A stretch of 64,000 nucleotides of DNA from Spongilla lacustris (lineage: Eukaryota; Porifera; Demospongiae; Spongillida; Spongillidae). Position 1 is the stretch's first letter. Each line of letters starts with the position of its first letter. The position numbers were made by a program, and so were the translations under genes. The notes below the pieces were generated by a model. That model was not told the DNA's origin. It searched no databases and worked only from the letters and a program-made list of their open reading frames with translations. The stretch spans positions 4,695,882-4,759,881 of the forward strand of contig OX442420.1 in assembly GCA_949361645.1 (NCBI GenBank), written 5' to 3'. Positions 22,566 to 33,168 of the stretch are shown one piece after another.

Positions 22566-25500
22566 GGGTTTGTACATAAAGTAGAGTGACAAGGGATTGT
22601 AAATGAGTACATGTGTGTAGAGCCAAGAAGTGGGTGAGTGTAGTGACAAGGGATTACAAGTGGGTGTGTACATGTGTGTAGTGACAAGGGGTTACATGTG
22701 GGTGTGTACATGTGTGTAGTGACAAGGGGTTACAAGTGGGTGTGTACATGTGTGTAGTGACAAGGGGTTACTATTGGATGTGTACATGTGTGTAGTGACA
22801 AGGATTGTGTACATGTGTGTAGTGACAAGGGATTGCAAGTGGGTGTGTACATGTGTGTAGTGGCAAGGGGTTACAAGTGGGTGTGTACATGTGTGTAGTG
22901 ACAAGGGGTTGCAAGTGGGTGTGTGTGTAGTGACACGGGATTTCAAGTGGGTGTGTACATGTGTGTAGTGACAAGGGGTTGCAAGTGGGTGTGTACATGT
23001 GTGTGGTGACAAAGGTTGCAAGTGGGTGTGTACATGTGTGTAGTGACAAGGGGTTGCAAGTGGAGTGGGTGTGTGTAGTGACAAGGGGTTACAAGTGGGT
23101 GTGTACATGTGTGTAGTGACAAGGGGTTACAAGTGGGTGTGTACATGTGTGTAGTGACAAGGGGTTGCTAGTGGGTGTGTACATGTACACATGTGTGTAC
23201 ATGTGTGTAGTGACACGGGATTTCAAGTGGGTGTGTACATGTGTGTAGTGACAAGGGGTTACTAGTGGGTGTGTACATGTGTGTAGTGACACGGGATTTC
23301 AAGTGGGTGTGTACATGTACATGTGTGTAGTGACAAGGGGTTGCAAGTGGGTGTGTACATGTGTGTAGTGACAAGGGGTTGCAAGTGGGTGTGTACATGT
23401 GTGTAGTGACAAGGGGTTGCAAGTGGAGTGGGTGTGTGTAGTGACAAGGGGTTACAAGTGGGTGTGTACATGTGTGTAGTGACAAGGGGTTACTAGTGGG
23501 TGTGTACATGTGTGTAGTGACACGGGATTTCAAGTGGGTGTGTACATGTACATGTGTGTATTGACAAGGGGTTGCAAGTGGGTGTGTACATGTGTGTAGT
23601 GACAAGGGGTTGCAAGTGGGTGTGTACATGTGTGTAGTGACAAGGGGTTGCAAGTGGGTGTGTACATGTGTGTAGTTACAAGGGGTTGCAAGTGGGTGTG
23701 TACATGTCGGTAGTGACAAGGGGTTGCAAGTGGGTGTGTAGTGACAAGGGGTTGCAAGTGGGTGTGTACATGTGTGTAGTGACAAGGGGTTGCAAGTGGG
23801 TGTGTACATGTGGGTAGTGACAAGGGGTTGCAAGTGGATGTGTACATGTGGGTAGTGACAAGGGGTTGCAAGTGAGTGTGTACATGTGTGTAGTGACAAG
23901 GGGTTGCAAGTGGGTGTGTACATGTGGGTAGTGACAAGGGGTTGCAAGTGAGTGTGTACATGTGTGTAGTGACAAGGGGTTGCAAGTGGGTGTGTACATG
24001 TGGGTAGTGACAAGGGGTTGCAAGTGGGTGTGTACATGTGTGTAGTGACAAGGGGTTGCAAGTGGGTGTGTACATGTGGGTAGTGACAAGGGGTTGCAAG
24101 TGGGTGTGTACATGTGTGTAGTGACAAGGGGTTGCAAGTGGGTGTGTACATGTGTGTAGTTACAAGGGGTTGCAAGTGGGTGTGTACATGTCGGTAGTGA
24201 CAAGGGGTTGCAAGTGGGTGTGTAGTGACAAGGGGTTGCAAGTGGGTGTGTACATGTGTGTAGTGACAAGGGGTTGCAAGTGGGTGTGTACATGTGGGTA
24301 GTGACAAGGGGTTGCAAGTGGGTGTGTACATGTGTGTAGTGACAAGGGGTTGCAAGTGGAGTGGGTGTGTGTAGTGACAAGGGGTTACAAGTGGGTGTGT
24401 ACATGTGTGTAGTGACAAGGGGTTACAAGTGGGTGTGTACATGTGTGTAGTGACAAGGGGTTGCTAGTGGGTGTGTACATGTACACATGTGTGTACATGT
24501 GTGTAGTGACACGGGATTTCAAGTGGGTGTGTACATGTGTGTAGTGACAAGGGGTTGCAAGTGGGTGTGTACATGTGTGTAGTGACAAGGGGTTGCAAGT
24601 GGGTGTGTACATGTGTGTAGTGACAAGGGGTTGCAAGTGGGTGTGTACATGTGTGTAGTGACAAGGGGTTGCAAGTGGGTGTGTACATGTGTGTAGTGAC
24701 AAGGGGTTGCAAGTGGGTGTGTACATGTGTGTAGTGACAAGGGGTTGCAAGTGGGTGTGTACATGTGGGTAGTGACAAGGGGTTGCAAGTGAGTGTGTAC
24801 ATGTGTGTAGTGACAAGGGGTTGCAAGTGGGTGTGTACATGTGGGTAGTGACAAGGGGTTGCAAGTGGGTGTGTACATGTGGGTAGTGACAAGGGGTTGC
24901 AAGTGGGTGTGTACATGTGGGTAGTGACAAGGGGTTGCAAGTGGGTGTGTACATGTACATGTGTGTAGTGGCAAGGGGTTGCAAGTGGGTGTGTACATGT
25001 GGGTAGTGACAAGGGGTTGCAAGTGGGTGTGTACATGTGTGTAGTGACAAGGGATTACAAGTGGGTGTGTACATGTGTGTAGTTACAAGGGGTTGCAAGT
25101 GGGTGTGTACATGTCGGTAGTGACAAGGGGTTGCAAGTGGGTGTGTAGTGACAAGGGGTTGCAAGTGGGTGTGTACATGTGTGTAGTGACAAGGGGTTGC
25201 AAGTGGGTGTGTACATGTGGGTAGTGACAAGGGGTTGCAAGTGGGTGTGTACATGTGTGTAGTGACAAGGGGTTGCAAGTGGGTGTGTACATGTGGGTAG
25301 TGACAAGGGGTTGCAAGTGGGTGTGTACATGTGGGTAGTGACAAGGGATTACAAGTGGGTGTGTACATGTGTGTAGTGACAAGGGATTACAAGTGGGTGT
25401 GTACATGTGTGTAGTGACAAGGGATTACAAGTGGGTGTGTACATGTGTGTAGTGACAAGGGATTACAAGTGGCTGTGTACATGTACATATGTGTAGTGAC

Positions 25501-26040
25501 AAGGGATTACAAGTGGCTGTGTACATGTACATATGTGTAGTGACAAGGGGTTACAAGTGGGTGTGTACATGTGGGTAGTGACAAGGGGTTGCAAGTGGGT
25601 GTGTACATGTGTGTAGTGACAAGGGGTTGCAAGTGGGTGTGTACATGTGGGTAGTGACAAGGGGTTGCAAGTGGGTGTGTACATGTGTGTAGTGACAAGG
25701 GATTACAAGTGGGTGTGTACATGTGTGTAGTGACAAGGGGTTGCAAGTGGAGCGGGTGTGTGTAGTGACAAGGGGTTACAAGTTTGTGTGTAGTGACAAG
25801 GGGTTGCAAGTGGGTGTGTACATGTGTGTAGTGACAAGGGGTTGCAAGTGGGTGTGTACATGTGTGTAGTGACAAGGGGTTGCAAGTGGGTGTGTACATG
25901 TACATGTGGGTATTGACAAGGGATTACAAGTGTGTGTGTACATGTGTGTAGTGACAAGGGATTACTATTGGATGTGTACATGTGTGTAGTGACAAGGGGT
26001 TGTGTACATGTGAGTAGTGACAAGGGATTGTTGGTGTAAA
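22566..26040. repeat. 38-bp minisatellite, ~3.5 kb, between the two convergent genes
   Basis: The unit GTGTAGTGACAAGGGGTTGC plus AAGTGGGTGTGTACATGT (38 bp) is repeated roughly 85-90 times, counted approximately by eye. Local variants include GGGTAGTGAC, a shortened unit lacking GTACATGT, an inserted GAGTGG, and ACACGGGATTTC. Higher-order blocks recur (for example the motif set at 23168-23330 reappears at 24464-24560). Because 38 is not divisible by three, all minus-strand frames remain open for hundreds of codons. These are artefacts of the repeat. Confidence 0.95.
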
Positions 26041-26231
26041 TGTACATGTACATGGGTGCCAAGGGATGATCTGTAGATGTGTACATGTGTGTATTGCTTG
26101 AACCTGGTCCTTGGTACTTGTAAAAACCCAACCAGAAACTCCTTTACATATACATATACACGTCCATGTACTTGTATCATTGTATGGTGATGAAACATTT
26201 GCAAACATATGTACAACAGCTCGCACATGTA

Positions 26232-26580
26232 TTAAATTACTACAGGTTGTGCAGATGTGCCTATTTTACCATCTCTAAGTCTCTTACATGCTTGGCCAAT
26301 AGCATAGCAACAGCACTTCCAAATTGGCTCAAATTCTGTCGGTGACTCCCAAAACTGTGGCGACTGCATGAATATGAATGCCTTCAATTCTTGAAGTTCC
26401 AGAACTGGTAACGCAGGAAGCCCTCTCTCTCCGGCAACGGTGCATCGTTCAAGTACATGGTCTCCAAAATATGCATCCCTGGCTAACTTCACAGCAAGAG
26501 TTGAAATCTTGGATGGAACCCTTAATTTGTAGTTCACAAGAAGAACATCATTGGGGGGCTTCAGTGTCTCCTTTTTAATT
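26232..26580 (-). other. BEN domain region of the cargo gene
   Basis: The last ~110 residues carry the features of a BEN fold: an LAxKLARDAYFG helix, a CTxxGxxG turn, an ALPVLELQELKAFI helix and a final W...I...CKRLRDGK helix. The same core (LAQKLARDALFGDDVMMRCT) occurs in giant element 3 at 56716-56949. Recognised by pattern, not by search. Confidence 0.75.
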
Positions 26581-28900
26581 TCACTAGAAGGCAGACAAAC
26601 AGTTGCACCAGTAGTTAGAGGCAGTGGAGCTGGACATGAGTTGTCAGTTGCCTTGTCTGCTGTAAAATTCAGTTTAGTTGGCATAAGCATACTCTTGGCA
26701 GATGAAGTGGAAGGTGGCTGATAGAGGTCTGGAGACTGAAACGGGTGTGAAGATGGAGACTGCTGGTAGTGGGATGACTGCTGAGATTGAGACAACTGCT
26801 TGAACTGGGATGGTTGCTGAAATGGGGACAATTGCTGGAACTGTGAAGACTGCTGGGATTGGGATGACTGCTTGAACTGGGATGGTTGCTGAAATGGAGA
26901 CAATTGCTGGAACTGTGAAGACTGCTGGAACTGGGATGACTGCTGAGGCTGGAGTGACTGCTTGAACTGGGATGGCTGCTGAAATGGGGACAATTGCTGG
27001 AACTGTGATGATTGTTGGAACTGGGACGACTGCTGGTACTGGGATGACTGCTGGAAATGGGATGATTGCTGAAAGTTTTTTGGAGACAGAAGCACTGATG
27101 ACAAAGATGTAGATGAAAGTGGGGATTGAAGCTGTGCTGGATTTGGCAGTGACAGGAAAGCTGATGGATTATCATTAACCGAGGTAGTAGGACTGTAGGG
27201 AAAGTCACCAGTGGATATTTTCTCTAACAAATCAAGGCGCTGAACAATTGTGTTTATGCTTTCCTGTTGAGAGAATAATGTTGCGGACATTGATTCCAAC
27301 AGCTGGCTGGTTGCATCTTGACTGGTTCGAAGATTATGGATTAGTTCCTTAAGTTCCATAAGTTCTAGTTCCAGATGGATAGAATCTAAATGTATAAAAG
27401 GAAATAAAAGCATATCAACAGAGAATCATGCATACAAACAATTCTTACCAGTGTCACTAATCACTACCTCATCATCTACAGCCTCATCAGCATCATTATT
27501 GACAGCATCATCTTTTGCTTCCTTACTTGTGTCATCCAACTGTGGTAATGTATCACATGAACATGTTGTCATTACATATATGTACGCGTATTGGATACCA
27601 TACCTCAGCTGTGGGAACTTCAACGTGTTTAGCTTGCAGAAAAGCCTATGGAGCAAGGACATGCTGAGTGCTGCATTTCCACATGGGTACACGGCAAACA
27701 CCTTAATTCTAGCTTCATCGTACTGAAACTTGGTGGTGGAGGGATTGCATACTTCTTTACCATCAAGTGGCAACAGTCCAGCAAATAGAAGATCACCTTA
27801 TGCATGTATACATGGAAGAAAACATAAACCATTTGTTATTTTTAAGAGCATACTGTATGCAGTAGCCCAAAGGAAAAAAAAACTTACCTGTTCCTTTTGT
27901 CTTTTTGGGTGGAGGCTTTGTCAGTATGTCATTATTCACTTGTTTACGTTTCACAGCTGTCTTGCGTTTCCCCGTACTCTTCTCAGCTGCTGCCTTTCCT
28001 TCCCCTGAACTCTTCTCAGCTGCTGCCTTTCCTTCCCCTGAACTCTTCTCAGCTGCTGCCTTTCCTTTCCGTGCTGCCTTTCCTTCCCCTGAACTCTTCT
28101 CAGCTGCTGCCTTTCCTTCCTCTGAACTCTTCTCAGCTGCTGCCTTTCCTTCCCCTGTACTCTTCTCAGCTGCTGCCTTTCCTTCCCCTGAACTCTTCTC
28201 AGCTGCTGCCTTTCCTTCCCCTGTACTCTTCTCAGCTGCTGCCTTTCCTTCCCCTGTACTCTTCTCAGCGGCTTTCTTTCCTTTCCATGCTGCCTTTCCT
28301 TCCCCTGTACTCTTCTCAGCGGCTGCCTTTCCTTTCCGTGCTGCCTTTCCTTCCCCTGTACACTTCTCAGCTGCCTTTCCTTTCCCTGAACTCTTTACAG
28401 CTGCATCTTCGTTGCTTTCACCTCCATTGCTTCTATCCCCATCTAGTTTTTCAGTCTCCCCTTCCTTTTCCCGCGCGCTCGAAGCATTGTCGCCATTTAT
28501 TTCCCGCTCGCTCGAACCGTCTTCATCACAAAACGGATTCCAGGACTCCTCCTCAAATTTCCGTTCGAGCTCTTTCATTTCTTTGTAAGGTCCTAGATAC
28601 ATGTACAGTATATCAAATGTTCTGTTACATTCAGGCGTTTAATATGCACGCGCGCACTTACCAATTGCAGCGATGATTCCCGTATAGGTTCCCTTTCCAT
28701 CTTTAATGGTGCAGGGAGCCCGTACTTCCACTTCTTTTTCCAAAATGCGGTCTTTTGGCACGGCTGTTACAGAATCTTCGTCTGGCCAGTGAATCAAGAC
28801 ATGATCTAAGAACAAATTTGTTTTAATGTAATGAGCAGTCAAATCTTGATTACGTACCGATAGCTTCAGACGAAGACTTGAGGGTTTTCTGCAGTGTCAT
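26232..28900 (-). CDS. BEN-domain cargo gene of giant element 1 (five exons, 797 aa)
   Basis: Conceptual exons (minus strand) are 28900-28858, 28805-28662, 28592-27888, 27796-27449 and 27385-26232. All junctions are GT-AG, all introns are phase 1, and the total of 2394 nt is an uninterrupted frame. In order they encode: a short start; a domain with VLIHWPDEDSV and YTGIIAAIG; a KEMKELERKF motif and Lys/Ala/Glu repeats (EKSTGEGKAAA); a Cys-containing segment with an acidic tail; then a helix, a Gln/Ser repeat (FQQSSQFQQLSPF) and a C-terminal BEN-type domain (LAVKLARDAYFGDHVLERCT, then ALPVLELQELKAFI, IGQACKRLR). BEN domains bind DNA and chromatin proteins. It is probably a nuclear DNA-binding protein and appears intact although its transposase is broken. 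Exon borders are inferred. Confidence 0.8.
26815..27075 (-). repeat. In-frame Gln/Ser/Phe coding repeat
   Basis: Degenerate ~15-45-bp repeats within BEN-gene exon 5 encode iterations of QQSSQFQQ and QLSPFQQPSQFKQ. The frame is maintained throughout, so the repeat behaves like a protein low-complexity region, unlike the non-coding minisatellite next to it. Confidence 0.85.
27965..28390 (-). repeat. In-frame 33-bp coding repeat (EKSSGEGKAAA)
   Basis: About a dozen 33-bp units (CTCTTCTCAGCTGCTGCCTT then TCCTTCCCCTGAA on the + strand) lie within BEN-gene exon 3, with some shortened units (RKGKAA). The unit is a multiple of three, giving an 11-residue charged repeat, likely helical or disordered and Lys-rich. 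Confidence 0.9.
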
Positions 28901-29128
28901 CTTTCACACGCGAGCGCTGTCCTACTTTTCTAATAGCGCGCACTATCGAATATCAAGCGCACGATGCAAAGACTAAGACTAAGGCCCACCCGCTAGTTAA
29001 CACTTTTTAGGTGCCGATATAGGTTTCGTTTGTTCATTAGTTTTGAATAGTCTTTTTAGATCGTTCTGCATAGTTGCCAGATAGTAGCACTAAGACGATG
29101 TGTGATGTTTTTTTTGACCGCTACTGTA

Positions 29129-30085
29129 CAACTGTTCTTTTTCCGCCATGCTAATGTTCTTCCCAACCTTCATGACCATATCCCATAACAAGGACTGGTC
29201 TTGCAACGACGCTTCTGGTTTTCGTGCTGCAGTCACAGATGATACACAGGTCATGGTTTTGGGCTCCTCCACCAGTTGCTCCATTGTTGCTATGGTAACA
29301 CCCTTTTTAACCATTATTGCTTCTTCACCTGGATTAAATATGCGTAAAGGGACAGCTCCTTTCACTGGTCTCACAATGGCATGCGCTACCATCACTCCAG
29401 ATCGACCACACCCTTCTACCATCCATGTCCCTCCTTCCGCACTCTGAGTGACACTCACCATAATTTCAGTCTGACTTTTCGGGGGTACCAGGAGTTTCTC
29501 TACTGTGACTAGGCCCACTTCTCTAATAGGTTGAGCGGTGCTTCCCAGGAACTGCATTGATATATGCTTGGATGGAATACAAAGCGTTTTACACCCACAA
29601 TCAATTACGCAGCTGTATTTGTGCAAAAAATCCACCCCTAGGATCACCTCGACCTTGAGGTCACTAGTCACTATCACACTGGCTTCAAAGGTATTATCTT
29701 GTAATGTGAATTGGAGGAGTCCCTGTCCATGAGTTTGTAGTGGTGATCCATTTACTCCCACCAGTGTCTGCCCCGACCACTGCACCAACTGAAGACCACC
29801 ATCTTTTGCAGCCCTAGACCACATGTCTTGTCGAACAAGTGACACAGCAGCTCCTATATCAATTGTGAACTCAGTAACAATAGAATTAATTCTGCCATGT
29901 ACTCTGTAATTAGCACAACTACTTAGAGACAATGTCGGCACAGTTAAAGGGCATTTTTCGTGGGCTTTTACAGGCTTGCCCCCTGATGCTGGGCCCTTCG
30001 CATCGGGGGCATGAAGTTTCCCTGCTTCTCCAATGGTTTGGAATTCACTCTGCATGCCCGTGCAATATGCCCTATCTGAACACAA
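29129..30085 (-). pseudogene. gypsy aspartic protease region
   Basis: This frame contains the retropepsin active-site neighbourhood FTIDIGAAVSLV, followed by the flap-like region and the VEVILGVDFL motif near the second conserved ILG box. The usual D-T/S-G triad reads D-I-G here, so the catalytic Thr/Ser is missing. It overlaps the zinc-knuckle frame by a shift, as in gag-pol arrangements. It ends at the TA where giant element 1 inserted and resumes in frame at 21212. Confidence 0.85.
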
Positions 30086-30807
30086 TTCCAGCAGGTTACT
30101 TGCCTTTTTCGTCGCAGATTTGCTCTACTCACTTCAGTATTGTGTCCTAGGGTGTCCTCCAGAAGTGTCTCCATTCGAGCTAGGCGCTCTGTTAGCTTGC
30201 GAATATCCGCACCATCAGAAGACACCACCGCAACTGGTTCAGTGTCTTCGCTTGTTGTCGGAGAAGACACAGCAGCCACAGGTGTGGGTCTGGTGTTACC
30301 CAGATAGGACTCTAGCTCTATGGTTACCACAACCGCCTCCTTCACGTTCTTAGGTCTCCTCTGCTTTACTCCGAAGGCTACCTGTTGGTTGTGTATCTGG
30401 GAAAGAAATTGGTTTACCGCTAAACACTCTTAGGCTGCGTCTTCGAAGTGCGGGTACGCTTTGTCCACCAGTACTCTCAGCGCGTCTCCAAATGACGCCC
30501 AATCCTCCGTCTTTCCTCTCATTCGGGTGTGGAGTTCAGCGACATGAAGTTCCCTCTTGCTGTTGGGGTCGAACCGCTTCTTTAAGGCAGTTTTGCACTC
30601 AGCGTAGCTGCTATGCGCGTTTTCAGGCAGTTTCCTGAGTGCCGTTAGAGCCTTCCCAGTCAGGCGGACACGTAGCCACTTAAGCTTTTCTTCCCCAGTG
30701 GCCCATTTATTCACCTCCGCAATGCACTCAAACTGGTCTATCCTGTCATCCCAACTGCCCGACTCACCACTGTAAGGTTCTGGCAGCAATACTGGCTTGC
30801 TAGCCAT
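29968..30807 (-). pseudogene. gypsy gag with zinc knuckle
   Basis: The start MASKPVLLPEPYSGESGSWD opens a typical gag capsid (KLKWLRVRLTGKALTALRKL). A single in-frame TAA at 30430-30432 interrupts it. The same frame resumes and ends with a CWNCVQIGHIARAC zinc knuckle (CCHC). Apart from the one nonsense codon the gag frame is open, so decay is recent. Capsid and nucleocapsid functions follow from the family. Confidence 0.85.
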
Positions 30808-30830
30808 CCTGCCAACTATGCCAATGTAAT

Positions 30831-32391
30831 GAGACCAGAATGGGGTACAGGCAGCGCCAGATTAGACTGGCTAACATACATAAAAAGGAAGTATATGTAC
30901 ATGTCCATGTTACGTAATGCCTGTTCTGCGCATGCTCGCATTACACAACTATAGGAGGGTGCAAACAAGCCAAAGCTTCTATTGCGGTCGTTTTCAGCAG
31001 TAAGTTATAAGACATTTTCGCTCGCGGTAGGCAGGGGGCGTGGTCTGCTCATTCAAAGTGCCGGCGAAGGCAGGTTTTGCAAGTTCTACCAAAACATCCA
31101 GCCTGTACCTGCCTGGATAGAGTCATGGTCTGTTATTTAGTAAGACAGGAAGAAAGGTTCTTGAAGTCTGCCCATGCAAAAATTCACTCGCGGTAATGCC
31201 ATTTCACATTTCATTACCTTGCATTGCATATCACTCCGACCGTGAGAGTTGATTTCATGTATTTAACTTAGAGCCACATATTTAAACCATTTTCACAAAG
31301 TTTCATACAGTTTTTACGCATTTATTGTAATGCTCTAGAAGGAATATGTTATTTTAAAAAATTTGTACCTCTTATGCGATAACGCTAGAACCACTCAACT
31401 ATGCAATGATGTTGCGAGCCAGTGGTATGTCTGTTTGAGATACAAAAAAATGCAATATGCCTCATAGTGGTACATGCTCCACTCAAAACCAAGCAATTCT
31501 ATCTACCTGTAGAGGGAATTGCTCATTTTTCGGTTTGCCCCAAAATGGAAAATTTTCCCGCCTTTCTCTTGGATGCAGTGTTAAAGAATATCGAAACATT
31601 TGTTTAAACATGAGATATTTTCTTCGGTGGGGTAGTATATTTGTGATACTTTTTACAGTAGTTGCAAACTGAATGTAACTTTGCCACAGCAAGCCTTTGC
31701 AGCAGGAATTATTCAATTAACATGTACAGGGGAATTGTGTATGATACAACAAATGTTAGACTACGCAGAGTTTTGATCAGATCTGATACATGTAGGAGAT
31801 TGGTAAACTGCATATGGAAAACCTAGCACTTGTAAATCAAGGTCTGCCTCAGTTTATTATCATGGAATCCACTTGTCTCATTTTTTAGTCTGGAGAAACA
31901 TACAGTGATTGGTGAAAGCATAAGAGCTGTAATCATGGAATCCAGTTGTTGGCAATTTGTGAATACATATATATGTATATGTACACATGTAGTAGTGTAT
32001 GCTATAAGATTGTTGACCATTCTTTTGATTTGTCGAGCCTGTGATATACATGTTGGTAAAGTATGTAGATGAGTTAAATTACAAGGTAATGTTTAATGTT
32101 TAGTAGCATTGATACTTTGCAATATGTAAGTTCACATGCCATTATTCACCTTTTCATGTCCTTGGAAATTTGGCAAATTCGAACTACATGTACCATCTTT
32201 TGCCTTCTGTTAAAAAAAAAAAAACTTCCAAATTTAATCTGCTTTCATTTTGCTCTGGACAGTTCTCACAAGAAGGAGTTTGCCCTGTCCATATTGCTAG
32301 TATAAAGTACATGTAACCCCTCTTATACTGCATCTCATACATGTGCCTCCCTCTGCCTCCTCCTCTCTTCCCATCTCTTGCACCATTGCAG
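30831..32391. other. Gypsy 5' flank and ankyrin gene intron
   Basis: The 5' LTR and primer-binding site of the gypsy element should lie here, but no matching LTR copy was found and no border can be set. From about 31.2 kb the DNA looks like ordinary AT-rich intron. The short frames at 31422-31716 lack domains. Confidence 0.4.
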
Positions 32392-32493
32392 GATGGCACC
32401 ACTGCACTGTTGGCTGCATGCCTTAGTAACCGTGATGATGTCATTCACAAGCTTACTGCTATCGCCGACATTGATGTGAACATTTCGAACAAG
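32392..32493 (+). CDS. Ankyrin-repeat host gene, exon E
   Basis: This 102-nt phase-0 exon between CATTGCAG and GTGTGG encodes a repeat: DGTTALLAACLSNRDDVIHK, then an IDVNISNK loop. A long pyrimidine tract (CTCCCTCTGCCTCCTCCTCT) precedes it. Confidence 0.9.
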
Positions 32494-32873
32494 GTGTGGT
32501 ACACTTTATGTGTGTCAATGTACATGTAAGCTTACATGTTTGTGAGGACAATAACCAATTATGTTTACCATGATTTCAATTTATTCAGTATGAATGAATG
32601 CATGTACAGTGTACATGTACATGTACAAGAAAGTTGCCTACTGGCATTACATGTATTGTGTCTTTTTTAGGGTACAACTGTACATGTATAGTTGGATTTC
32701 TGGGACAATTAATGATTATAGATGTACATGACAATGTACATGTACATGTACATGATTAAATACAGTGTAGTTAACTACTCAGTATTAAATACATGTAAAC
32801 AATTGCAAGGCAGATATATAATAATGGACATTGTTGTGTAGACAATTCACGCCTTCCCTAATCACTTCCCCAG
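32494..32873. other. Ankyrin gene intron
   Basis: Contains ACATGT tracts (32600-32630, 32735-32755). No other content is recognised. Confidence 0.6.
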
Positions 32874-32969
32874 GATGGCATGACACCACTTATGGCAGCA
32901 GTACAAGCTAACAACCAGCAAGTGGTGCAGCTGCTGTTAGACAGAGGTGCTGACCTGAACTGTGTCCGG
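32874..32969 (+). CDS. Ankyrin-repeat host gene, exon F
   Basis: This 96-nt phase-0 exon between TTCCCCAG and GTAAGC encodes a near-consensus repeat: DGMTPLMAAVQANNQQVVQL, then LLDRGADLNCVR. The next exon follows after an intron of only 64 bp. Confidence 0.95.
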
Positions 32970-33033
32970 GTAAGCAGGTGGTATACTACCTTTTGTGTTG
33001 GTATTAGCTGCTCCTGCCCCCACCCCTCTCAAG

Positions 33034-33168
33034 ATGGACACCTACACCATCAGTGGTAACATGATCCTGATGAGGAGCACTGCCCTCTCTGATGCCGCTT
33101 ACCGTGGGCACCTCCCTCTTGTGAAGCTCTTGAAGGAGAGGGGGGCCAGTATGACTGCGGTGTCACAG
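33034..33168 (+). CDS. Ankyrin-repeat host gene, exon G
   Basis: A polypyrimidine acceptor ending CTCTCAAG at 33033 and a GTACAG donor enclose 135 nt in phase 0. It encodes MILMRSTALSDAAYRGHLPL with VKLLKERGASMTAVSQ, one ankyrin repeat preceded by a short extension. The acceptor was chosen because it alone keeps phase 0. An alternative AG at about 33052 would break it. Confidence 0.85.

Larger units (their letters stand above)
21215..29126. mobile_element. Giant Tc1-like transposon 1 (7912 bp) with BEN-domain cargo
   Basis: The terminal inverted repeats start CAGTAGCGGTCA. The first 28 bp are perfect and, allowing two mismatches, identity extends to about 40 bp. The flanks are TA (21213-21214 and 29127-29128). 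Excision with one TA restores the interrupted gypsy frame. The left part encodes a spliced DD34E transposase (+), the middle is a 3.5-kb minisatellite, and the right part is a five-exon BEN-domain gene on the minus strand. Normal Tc1 elements are about 1.3-2.4 kb with a single gene, so size and content are exceptional. The layout recurs in the elements at 41260 and 53533. Confidence 0.92.
19660..30830 (-). mobile_element. Ty3/gypsy retrotransposon, split by a giant Tc1-like element
   Basis: Read on the minus strand, gag (30807-29968), protease (30085-29129), then reverse transcriptase and RNase H (21212 to about 19670) follow in the canonical gypsy order. The 21215-29126 transposon lies between protease and RT. 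Removing it with one TA restores an open frame across the junction. Sequence similarity stops near 19660, before any integrase is recognisable. No LTR pair was found. It sits in the intron between ankyrin exons D and E, in the opposite orientation. Confidence 0.9.

Noticed and set aside
22692..25905. Many long minus-strand frames (up to 424 codons) with repeating Pro/Leu/Thr/His peptides
   Set aside because: By-product of the 38-bp minisatellite, open in every minus frame; real genes of the element lie on either side.
22566..26040. CRISPR-like array of regularly spaced repeats
   Set aside because: There are no unique spacers, the repeat is contiguous, and the context is a eukaryotic transposon.
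27897..28676. Plus-strand frames of 259 and 227 codons opposite the BEN gene
   Set aside because: They are antisense shadows of the in-frame 33-bp repeat in exon 3; the minus strand has the spliced frame and phase-consistent introns.
30870..31000. Possible 5' LTR of the gypsy element (TGTAATGCGAGC near 30950)
   Set aside because: No matching second LTR copy or clear TG...CA borders were found, so the LTR cannot be supported.
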